This document shows positions 1-6,856 of a stretch of DNA of 64,000 bases, in pieces. The stretch spans positions 4,586,001 through 4,650,000 of the forward strand of contig NZ_CP146343.1 of the NCBI RefSeq assembly GCF_037055275.1, read 5' to 3'. The DNA comes from Pseudomonas sp. ML2-2023-3. GTDB lineage: Bacteria; Pseudomonadota; Gammaproteobacteria; Pseudomonadales; Pseudomonadaceae. The notes under the pieces were generated by a model, which was given only the letters and a program-made list of their open reading frames with translations, was not told the DNA's origin and searched no databases. Made by a program: the position numbers and the translations under genes. Numbering within the stretch: the stretch's first letter is position 1; every line of letters begins with the position of its first letter.

Positions 1-60
1 CATCACTTCGTAGTCTTCGACGTAATCGCCGACCAGCATCAGAATTTTTTTCGCTGCCAT
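1..60 (-). CDS. DJ-1/PfpI family protein, N-terminal fragment
   Basis: Only the first 20 codons lie in the window; the gene runs off the left edge. The peptide starts MAAKKILMLVGDYVEDYE, typical of DJ-1/PfpI glutamine-amidotransferase-like proteins (a class-1 GATase-like fold including deglycases and stress proteins). The start has a clear AGGAG ribosome binding site about 9 bases upstream. The catalytic Cys/His region is outside the window, so the subfamily cannot be assigned. Confidence 0.7.
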   Translation of the reverse strand, partial: MAAKKILMLVGDYVEDYEVM

Positions 61-176
61 GGTGCGTGCTCCTGTGGGGTAAGACCTTGGGCCAGTAAGA
101 GTAGCCAAAGTAACCCCTCAGCGCCCAAGCGGGTAATAGCCAAGTACTACGTACCCGCCAGACGCAACTTACAGGC

Positions 177-1394
177 TTATTTCAGCAAGCCATCGGCCTG
201 CAGCAGCGTTTCAAGACAGTGTTCCTGGATGTTGTAGAACGCCTTGAGCTCCTGGATTTTCACCAACAGCTGAGCCGGATCAAGCGGCTCGGCGCGCTTG
301 ACCGCGAGGATCATCTTGTTTTTGTTGGTGTGCTCCAGGGAGATGAACTCAAACACCTTGGTTTCATAACCGCAGGCTTCCAGGAACAGTGCGCGCAAGC
401 TGTCAGTGACCATTTCGGCCTGCTGGCCCAGGTGCAGGCCGTATTGCAGCATCGGCTTGAGCAATGCCGGGCTCTGGATTTGCAGGCGGATCTGCTTATG
501 GCAGCACGGCGAACACATGATGATCGCAGCCCCGGAGCGAATCCCCATATGGATGGCGTAGTCGGTGGCAATGTCGCAGGCATGCAGCGCGATCATTACG
601 TCGATCGGGGTCGGCGCAAAACTGCGCACATCACCATGCTGGAACGTCAGGCCCGGATGTTCGAGGCGCTGAGCGGCGTTGTTGCACAGCGTGACCATGT
701 CTTCGCGCAACTCAACCCCGGTCACCAGGCCTTCGGCTTGCAGGCTGTGGCGCAGGTAATCGTGGATGGCAAACGTCAGATAACCCTTGCCCGAACCAAA
801 ATCCACCACCTTGACCGGTTGATCCAGCTTGAGGGGCGAGTTACTTAGGGCGTGGGAAAACACCTCGATAAACTTGTTGATCTGCTTCCACTTGCGCGAC
901 ATCGCCGGGATCAGTTCTTGCTGCTTGTTGGTCACGCCCAGATCAGCCAGAAACGGCCGAGTCAGATCCACAAAGCGGTTCTTTTCACGGTTGTGCTCGG
1001 CCGACGGCACTTCCCGCTCTTGCTGGCTTTTGCCTTTGAACAGCGAGCTTTTGCCTTTTTTGCTGTATTCCAGCTGCACTTCGTCGGTCAGGGTCAACAA
1101 ATGTGCGTTCTTGAACGCTTCCGGCAGCAGCTCGGCAATGTTGGCCACGCCCTCTTGCAGCGGGAAGTTCTTGGTGATGTCACGGGTTTTGTAGCGATAC
1201 ACAAACGACAGGCAGGCCTGATCCTTGACCGTGACCTGCTTGATGATGATCCGCTGCAGCTCGGCTTCAGCACCCACGTACTTGGCCAGGACCAGCTTGA
1301 TAAAGGAGTTCTGGGCCAGGCCGGTTTCCAGCAGGCTCAAAAATTGCGCACGATGATCCGGCACAGACGCGGCGGTGGTAGCAGTCACTGACAT
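177..1394 (-). CDS. SAM-dependent class I methyltransferase
   Basis: A 405-residue cytosolic protein. The C-terminal half carries a Rossmann methyltransferase fold: motif I VVDFGSGKGYLTF near residue 200 binds S-adenosylmethionine, followed by VTGVELRED and the acidic stretch IDVMIALHACD. A CSPCCHKQ motif near residue 295 resembles that of the METTL25/RRNAD1-like methyltransferase group; its cysteines could bind metal or act in the reaction. The N-terminal half, with a Lys-rich linker near residues 110-140, is not recognised. The substrate is unknown; RNA is a reasonable guess from relatives only. It stands alone, between the PfpI-like gene and the TPM cluster. Confidence 0.75.
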   Translation of the reverse strand: MSVTATTAASVPDHRAQFLSLLETGLAQNSFIKLVLAKYVGAEAELQRIIIKQVTVKDQACLSFVYRYKTRDITKNFPLQEGVANIAELLPEAFKNAHLLTLTDEVQLEYSKKGKSSLFKGKSQQEREVPSAEHNREKNRFVDLTRPFLADLGVTNKQQELIPAMSRKWKQINKFIEVFSHALSNSPLKLDQPVKVVDFGSGKGYLTFAIHDYLRHSLQAEGLVTGVELREDMVTLCNNAAQRLEHPGLTFQHGDVRSFAPTPIDVMIALHACDIATDYAIHMGIRSGAAIIMCSPCCHKQIRLQIQSPALLKPMLQYGLHLGQQAEMVTDSLRALFLEACGYETKVFEFISLEHTNKNKMILAVKRAEPLDPAQLLVKIQELKAFYNIQEHCLETLLQADGLLK

Positions 1395-1500
1395 TGAAAA
1401 AGGTGCCTCGGGGGTGCAGGAGGGGAAATCAAAAAACGAATGGCGGCCATTTTAGGCGTGTTGGCCGCCGGGGGCACGGAGTTATTTCAGACAGCGGCAA

Positions 1501-2115
1501 TTACAACATCACCAACCGATTCGGTAATTGATTACGTGTCTGCGTCTTGGGCACATGCTGTTTGAGCACTTCGGCACAGGCATCGATGCAGGTAATAAAG
1601 CCCTCTGCCGTATGCCCCAGCGCCACGCGCCGCACGAAGTCGTTAACGATGGTACCCCAGTCGCTGTTGTCCAGATGACGCGAGATGCCTTCGTCTACCA
1701 GGATTTCGACATAACGCTCAGCCTCACTGACAAAAATCAGCACGCCGGTGCGCCCCGCCGTGTGATGCAGTTTCTGTTCGAGAAACTGGCGTCGGGCCAG
1801 ATTACTCGCGCGCCAGTGCCGCACACGGGGCGGAATGAGCCGGGTGGTGATGGCCGGGAGGCGAAAGATCAGACTAAGGAAGACAAAGCTGGCCCACTGC
1901 AGCATCAGCAGCGTGTAAGTCGTCAGCCCGCTGTTTAAAAAGTGCACCACAGCGGGCACCACCAGGGCGATGAGGCTGGCCCACAGCAAGGGGATGTAGC
2001 TGTAGTCGTCGGCACGGGGAGCCAGCACGGTGACGATTTCGGCGTCGGTGTGCAATTCGGCACGGGTGACGGCTTCTTCGACCTGCCGCTGTTGCTCTGG
2101 AGTTAATAAAGCCAT
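1501..2115 (-). CDS. TPM domain membrane protein
   Basis: A 204-residue protein, third gene of a lemA-TPM-TPM cluster. The N-terminus (LLTPEQQRQVEEAVTRAELHTDAEIVTVLAPRA) begins a TPM-type domain. Two hydrophobic segments follow at about residues 40-60 and 68-85. The second half (FLEQKLHHTAGRTGVLIFVSEAERYVEILVDEGI) is the rest of the TPM fold, as in YgcG/Psb32-like proteins. It starts 27 bases after the stop of the preceding TPM gene, so they are probably cotranscribed. TPM proteins next to LemA are widespread and thought to act at the cell envelope; the biochemical role is unknown. Confidence 0.75.
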   Translation of the reverse strand: MALLTPEQQRQVEEAVTRAELHTDAEIVTVLAPRADDYSYIPLLWASLIALVVPAVVHFLNSGLTTYTLLMLQWASFVFLSLIFRLPAITTRLIPPRVRHWRASNLARRQFLEQKLHHTAGRTGVLIFVSEAERYVEILVDEGISRHLDNSDWGTIVNDFVRRVALGHTAEGFITCIDACAEVLKQHVPKTQTRNQLPNRLVML

Positions 2116-2142
2116 AAGTCTCGATACTCGTTGAAAAATGAA

Positions 2143-2883
2143 TTACCAGCCGCCTGAGGCCCCGCCGCCGCCAAAGCTGCCACCGCCGCCGCGAAAACCT
2201 CCGCCACCGCCTCCTCCGAACCCGCCACCCCCAAAACCGCCCGAGCGCGAACCACCGCCACCGCCCGAGTGGCAGATGCCCAGGAACTGGCAGGCAGCGA
2301 CAATCAGCACAAACAGTATAAATAGCAGCACAACCACGCCCGGGTGCTCAGCCATGAAATCATTGCCGCCGCCCTGCCCGGTGGCGTAGGCCGGTTCGGC
2401 CAAGGGAGCACCGCCCAATACCTGCAGGATGGCGCCGACACCGTCGCTGATCCCCTGGTTGTAGTTCCCTGCCTTGAAGGCCGGAGTGATGACCTGATTG
2501 ATGATCACAGAGGACTGGGCGTCAGTGAGCCGATCTTCCAGGCCATAGCCGACCTCGATGCGCAACTTGCGGTCGTCACGGGCCACGATCAGCAAGGCGC
2601 CGTTGTTTTTGTCCTTTTGGCCGATGCCCCAGGCGCGACCCAACTGGTAGCCGAAGTCTTCAATCGGGGTGCCTTGCAGGTCGGGCACCGTGACCACCAC
2701 CACTTGCTCGCCGGTGGCTTTTTCGTGGGCTTGCAGGGTTTGCGTCAATTGCTGGCGAGTGGCGGGATCAAGCATTTGCCCGTCATCCACCACCCGCCCG
2801 CTGAGCGCGGGAAAGGTCAGTGCCTGGGCCGTGGCTATAAAGAGCCACAGCAACAGGCCAAGCCCCGGTCTTGATAAGCGCAT
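2143..2883 (-). CDS. TPM domain protein, YgcG-like, with glycine-rich C-terminus
   Basis: A 246-residue protein: an N-terminal signal peptide (residues 1-21), then a periplasmic TPM domain (residues about 27-150; FPALSGRVVDDGQMLDP, GEQVVVVTVPDLQG, KLRIEVGYGLEDRLTDAQ), one transmembrane helix (about 183-203, VVVLLFILFVLIVAACQF), and a Gly/Ser/Arg-rich tail ending GASGGW. That layout is the YgcG family. It lies between lemA and a second TPM gene on the same strand. The glycine tail comes from GC-rich repeated codons, so its length may vary between strains. Function is not established for the family beyond envelope association. Confidence 0.8.
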   Translation of the reverse strand: MRLSRPGLGLLLWLFIATAQALTFPALSGRVVDDGQMLDPATRQQLTQTLQAHEKATGEQVVVVTVPDLQGTPIEDFGYQLGRAWGIGQKDKNNGALLIVARDDRKLRIEVGYGLEDRLTDAQSSVIINQVITPAFKAGNYNQGISDGVGAILQVLGGAPLAEPAYATGQGGGNDFMAEHPGVVVLLFILFVLIVAACQFLGICHSGGGGGSRSGGFGGGGFGGGGGGGFRGGGGSFGGGGASGGW

Positions 2884-2913
2884 CGCTACCTCGATATTAA
2901 AGCCCGGACTCTT

Positions 2914-3004
2914 GTAGTCGCTGCCGCAGGCTGCGAAGGGGTTCGCAGGGTCTTTGAGGAAACGGTTTGCTCCGCAAACCTTCGCAGCCTGCGGCAGCGA
3001 CTAC
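2914..3004. repeat. REP pair, GTAGTCGCTGCCG family
   Basis: A large inverted repeat: GTAGTCGCTGCCG... on the left arm and its complement ...CGGCAGCGACTAC on the right arm, with a GGTTTGC-TCC-GCAAACC hairpin between. It sits in the gap between lemA and the YgcG-like gene. The same family recurs at 14408-14518, 36995-37065 and 60871-60960. Confidence 0.85.
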
Positions 3005-3020
3005 AACATCACACAAGCAA

Positions 3021-3629
3021 TTAGAACTTCACTTCAGGCGCTTTGTCGGCGTCCGGGGTGGTGGCTTCAAAGGTCGAGCGTACTGGCAGGTCGCTGTACA
3101 TCACCGCATGCCACAAACGCCCCGGAAAGGTGCGGATTTCAGTGTTGTAGCGCTCTACCGCAAGGATAAAGTCGCGACGGGCCACGCTGATGCGGTTTTC
3201 CGTGCCTTCAAGTTGTGACTGCAGCGAGAGGAAGTTCTGGTTCGACTTGAGGTCCGGGTAACGCTCGGACACCACCATCAATCGGCTCAAGGCTCCCGTC
3301 AGCTGGTTCTGCGCTTCCTGGAACTGCTTGAGTTTTTCGGGATTGTTCAGGGTGCTGGCATCGACCTGGATCGAGGTCGCCTTGGCCCGCGCCTCAATCA
3401 CCGCCGTCAAGGTGGCTTGCTCCTGCTTGGCCGCGCCCTTGACCGTTTCGACCAGGTTGGGGATCAGGTCCGAGCGACGCTGATACTGGTTCTGCACTTG
3501 CGACCAGGCCGCCTTGACCTGCTCGTCCAGGGTCGGAATGGTGTTGATCCCGCACCCCGCCAGCAGGCTGCTCAAGGCCAGCAGGGCGATCACTTTCCAG
3601 CCCACAACTCTAACGTTTTGTATTCCCAT
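3021..3629 (-). CDS. lemA: LemA family lipoprotein
   Basis: 202 residues from the start chosen at 3629 (MGIQNVRVVGWK), which has GGAG 11 bases upstream; in-frame Met codons at 3671 and 3656 lack as good a site. The N-terminus has a hydrophobic segment ending in a lipobox (LLAGC), then the LemA domain (TLDEQVKAAWSQVQNQYQRR followed by DLIPNLVETVKG, and later LMVVSERYPDLKSNQNFLSLQ), a helical bundle facing the periplasm. LemA proteins are commonly encoded beside TPM proteins, as here. The molecular role is unknown. The name lemA is also used for the unrelated GacS kinase in Pseudomonas; this is not that gene. Confidence 0.85.
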   Translation of the reverse strand: MGIQNVRVVGWKVIALLALSSLLAGCGINTIPTLDEQVKAAWSQVQNQYQRRSDLIPNLVETVKGAAKQEQATLTAVIEARAKATSIQVDASTLNNPEKLKQFQEAQNQLTGALSRLMVVSERYPDLKSNQNFLSLQSQLEGTENRISVARRDFILAVERYNTEIRTFPGRLWHAVMYSDLPVRSTFEATTPDADKAPEVKF

Positions 3630-3871
3630 GCTTGTGACGCTCCGAAATAACGACATTTGGTTATTGACCACACACCACGCCTAAAAACTCCCGGCAATAC
3701 TGGATTGCACGCGGCGAATCAGCTAAAAGACTGCCTACCATTCAGGAATACTCCGTTCTAAAGGTAGGTCAATTCTTTAATTCGAGTACTCCTGATACCT
3801 CCCCAGAACAATATCGCTGCACAAGCGTGGGCTTCCCTCGCTTCAAGTGAGCGGCTGCGCAGAAGAATCCA

Positions 3872-6163
3872 ATGAGAAAAATGTGTTTGCTGGGCATTGT
3901 CATCAGCCTGGCCAGTCACACCGTGTGGGCTCAAACCCCTGCGGCCCCGCTCCCGCATAAAGACGTGTTCGTCGCTGACCTGCTGAAGAAAATGACCGTC
4001 GATGAAAAGATCGGCCAATTACGCCTGATCAGCATCGGCCCGGAAATGCCCCGCGAGATGATCCGCAAGGAAATCGCCGCAGGCCGTATCGGTGGCACCT
4101 TCAACTCCATCAGCCGTGACGAAAACCGCCCGATGCAAGACGCTGCCATGCGCAGCCGTCTGAAGATCCCGATGTTTTTTGCGTACGACGTGATCCATGG
4201 CCATCGCACTATTTTCCCGATCAGCCTGGCCCTGGCCTCCAGCTGGGACATGGATGCCATCGGCCTGAGCGGTCGCGTGGCCGCCAAGGAAGCCAGCGCC
4301 GACAGTATCGACCTGACCTTCGCACCCATGGTGGATATCGCCCGCGACCCGCGCTGGGGCCGTACCTCCGAGGGCTTTGGTGAAGACACTTACCTGGTCT
4401 CGCGCATCGCCAGGGTCATGGTGCAGGCCTATCAGGGCGCGTCACCGGCCCTGCCCGGCAACATCATGGCCAGCGTCAAACACTTCGCCCTGTATGGCGC
4501 AGTGGAAGGCGGCCGGGACTACAACACGGTGGACATGAGCCCGACACGCATGTTCCAGGACTATCTGCCGCCCTACCATGCAGCGATTGAAGCCGGCGCC
4601 GGCAGCGTGATGGTGGCCCTGAACTCGATCAATGGCATACCGGCCACCTCGAACATGTGGCTGATGCAGGATTTGCTGCGCAAGGACTGGGGCTTTAAAG
4701 GCGTTGCTGTCAGCGACCACGGCGCAATCATCGAGTTGATCAAGCATGGTGTGGCCAAGGACAGCCGGGAGGCCGCCAAGCTGGCGATCAAGGCCGGTAT
4801 CGACATGAGCATGAACGACAAGGCCTACGGTGAGGAGTTGCCCGGCCTGCTCAAGTCCGGCGAAGTGCCGCAAAGCGATCTGGATAACGCGGTGCGTGAG
4901 GTGCTTGGCGCCAAATACGACATGGGCCTGTTTGGCGACCCGTACCTGCGGATCGGCAAGGCTGAAGATGATCCGGTCGATACCAAGGCCGACAGTCGCC
5001 TGCATCGCAGCGAAGCCCGTGAAGTGGCGCGCAAGAGCCTGGTGCTGCTGAAAAACCAGTCTGAAACCCTGCCGCTGAAAAAAGAGGCGCGCATCGCGCT
5101 GGTTGGCCCGCTGGCCAAGGCCCCGATTGACATCATGGGCAGTTGGGCGGCGGCCGGTCAGCCAGCACAATCTGTCACCGTATACGACGGCATGCGCAAC
5201 GCACTCGGCGAACAGGGCAACTTGATCTATGCCCGTGGCGCCAACATCACTGACGACCAGAAAATCGTCGACTACCTCAACTTCCTCAACTTCGATGCAC
5301 CCGAAGTGGTCAATGATCCGCGCCCGGCGCAGGTGATGATTGACGAAGCGGTCAAGGCAGCACAGCAGGCAGATGTGGTGGTTGCCGTGGTGGGCGAGTC
5401 GCGGGGCATGTCCCACGAATCATCAAGCCGCACCAACCTCGACATTCCTGCCAGCCAGCGCGCCCTGATTACAGCGCTCAAGGCTACGGGCAAGCCGTTG
5501 GTGCTGGTATTGATGAACGGCCGGCCGCTGTCGATTGATGTACAACAGCAACAGGCCGACGCAGTGCTGGAAACCTGGTTCAGCGGCACCGAAGGCGGTA
5601 ATGCAATCGCTGACGTGCTGTTCGGTGACTACAACCCGTCCGGCAAATTGCCGATTACCTTCCCGCGCTCGGTTGGTCAGATTCCGACTTATTACAGCCA
5701 CCTGAGCATTGGCCGACCGTTCACGCCGGGCAAGCCGGGCAACTACACCTCGCAGTATTTCGATGAGCCCAACAGCCCGCTGTACCCGTTTGGCTATGGC
5801 CTGAGCTACACCGACTTCAGCCTGTCGGATGTCAGCCTGTCGGCCAAGACCTTGAAGCCGGGTGCCACCCTGACGGCCAGCGTGACCGTCAAAAACACCG
5901 GCAAGCGTGCTGGCGAAACAGTGGTTCAGCTGTATATCCAGGACGTCACCGCGTCCATGAGCCGTCCGCTCAAGGAACTGAAAAACTTCCAGAAGATCAT
6001 GCTCCAGCCTGACGAGGAAAAGGTGGTGCAGTTCAACATCGACGAGAACGACTTGAAGTTCTATAACGCACAATTGAAGTACGCCGCAGAACCGGGTGAA
6101 TTCAACGTGCAGATCGGCCTCGATTCGCAAAACGTCCAGCAAAACAGCTTCCAATTGCTGTAA
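3872..6163 (+). CDS. bglX: Periplasmic beta-glucosidase, GH3
   Basis: 763 residues, the usual BglX size, with a signal peptide cleaved after about residue 20 (HTVWA/Q). The order is GH3 N-terminal barrel (about 30-350), GH3 C-terminal alpha/beta sandwich (about 390-620, KSLVLLKN through FGDYNPSGKLPITFPRS) and a fibronectin-III-like domain (about 665-750). The nucleophile is Asp282 in VSDHGA. Substrate-pocket motifs DVIHGHRTIFP and KHFALYGAVEGGRDYN are present. It hydrolyses terminal non-reducing beta-glucosyl residues of oligosaccharides in the periplasm. It is monocistronic, divergent from lemA, with its own terminator. Confidence 0.93.
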   Translation: MRKMCLLGIVISLASHTVWAQTPAAPLPHKDVFVADLLKKMTVDEKIGQLRLISIGPEMPREMIRKEIAAGRIGGTFNSISRDENRPMQDAAMRSRLKIPMFFAYDVIHGHRTIFPISLALASSWDMDAIGLSGRVAAKEASADSIDLTFAPMVDIARDPRWGRTSEGFGEDTYLVSRIARVMVQAYQGASPALPGNIMASVKHFALYGAVEGGRDYNTVDMSPTRMFQDYLPPYHAAIEAGAGSVMVALNSINGIPATSNMWLMQDLLRKDWGFKGVAVSDHGAIIELIKHGVAKDSREAAKLAIKAGIDMSMNDKAYGEELPGLLKSGEVPQSDLDNAVREVLGAKYDMGLFGDPYLRIGKAEDDPVDTKADSRLHRSEAREVARKSLVLLKNQSETLPLKKEARIALVGPLAKAPIDIMGSWAAAGQPAQSVTVYDGMRNALGEQGNLIYARGANITDDQKIVDYLNFLNFDAPEVVNDPRPAQVMIDEAVKAAQQADVVVAVVGESRGMSHESSSRTNLDIPASQRALITALKATGKPLVLVLMNGRPLSIDVQQQQADAVLETWFSGTEGGNAIADVLFGDYNPSGKLPITFPRSVGQIPTYYSHLSIGRPFTPGKPGNYTSQYFDEPNSPLYPFGYGLSYTDFSLSDVSLSAKTLKPGATLTASVTVKNTGKRAGETVVQLYIQDVTASMSRPLKELKNFQKIMLQPDEEKVVQFNIDENDLKFYNAQLKYAAEPGEFNVQIGLDSQNVQQNSFQLL

Positions 6164-6176
6164 TTTCGCTCAATGA

Positions 6177-6212
6177 CCGGGAAGGTCTGCCCTGACCTTC
6201 CCGGTGCTTCTT
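6177..6212 (+). terminator. Rho-independent terminator of bglX
   Basis: A perfect 11-bp stem (CCGGGAAGGTC / GACCTTCCCGG, 6-base loop) begins 13 bases after the bglX stop and is followed by a short T-rich run (TGCTTCTTCG). The T-tract is weak. Confidence 0.6.
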
Positions 6213-6452
6213 CGTAGCAATATCCCCTTGACCTTTCCTATCTTTGCACCCGCCTGAAAATGCGTTCGGACAGCGCTGTTTTTTATGGTAGGGTTCGCGC
6301 CCTCAAAATTCAGCACGCACAGTTTAATCCGGTAAAAATTGGTGACAAACGGTCTGATGCAGAGCCTGTGGGGCCTACGCCGTTTTTTATACTTTCATAC
6401 ACAAATCGAGCATGGATTCAAGCCAAGATCCTACGTTGCAGAGACTCGGCAA
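6213..6452. other. Gene-free stretch upstream of nrdA
   Basis: No convincing coding region is seen here. The short reading frames have no ribosome binding sites and poor codon use. Local AT content is higher than in flanking genes, which fits a promoter region for nrdA. No -35/-10 pair stands out well enough to call. Confidence 0.5.
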
Positions 6453-6499
6453 AACGCATATCTTGTATCTATCCAGCCAAAAAACCCCATATGTAGGGT
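6453..6499. promoter_or_regulatory. Two NrdR-box-like sites upstream of nrdA
   Basis: Box 1 is AACGCATATCTTGTAT (6453-6468) and box 2 is ACCCCATATGTAGGGT (6484-6499). Both centre on ATAT, and the centres are exactly 31 bp apart, about three helical turns. That tandem arrangement is what is described for NrdR repressor boxes before ribonucleotide reductase genes (consensus ACACWATATATWGTGT-like). Box 2 is the better palindrome. Binding by the dATP/ATP-sensing NrdR repressor is inferred. Confidence 0.7.
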
Positions 6500-6611
6500 T
6501 TTAAGCAAAAAGACCAAGCACAACTCAGACGAGAATTTCAAGCCCTTTTCTCGCGCCTGCCTGGTGAACCAAACACGATTTTAAAGACCAAACCGCTCAT
6601 GCGGATGGCAA

Positions 6612-6641
6612 CCGCTTTCCAACGTAAATGTCGGAAAGCGG
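6612..6641 (+). other. Stable hairpin in the nrdA leader
   Basis: CCGCTTTCC (6612-6620) pairs perfectly with GGAAAGCGG (6633-6641) around a 12-base loop. No T-run follows, so it is not an ordinary terminator. It lies in the roughly 360-base stretch between the NrdR-like boxes and the nrdA start and may shape a long 5' untranslated region. The rest of 6642-6856 contains no recognisable gene. Confidence 0.45.
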
Positions 6642-6856
6642 CCCGGGTGTTGCAGTAAAAATACTGTCATCCAACAGGAATACGGTTTCACGCGGTCTGC
6701 GTGAATCAAGACTTCGGCACGGAAGCGGCTCAACCCCCCTTCTGTACGTCCCGAAGTTGTTATGCCCGGCTCATCACCGGTTGTAGTGCTTCAGGACGTA
6801 ACGGTGGGCACCCAAAAGGCGCCCAAACAAACATAGAGAATGTGGAGACACCCCCC

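Noticed and set aside
2138-2389. A proline-rich 83-residue protein opposite the YgcG-like gene
   Set aside because: It is the reverse reading of the glycine-rich tail codons.
6701-6856. An N-terminal extension of NrdA by 52 codons
   Set aside because: No ribosome binding site at 6701 and the added residues do not resemble NrdA; ATG 6857 fits the family N-terminus.
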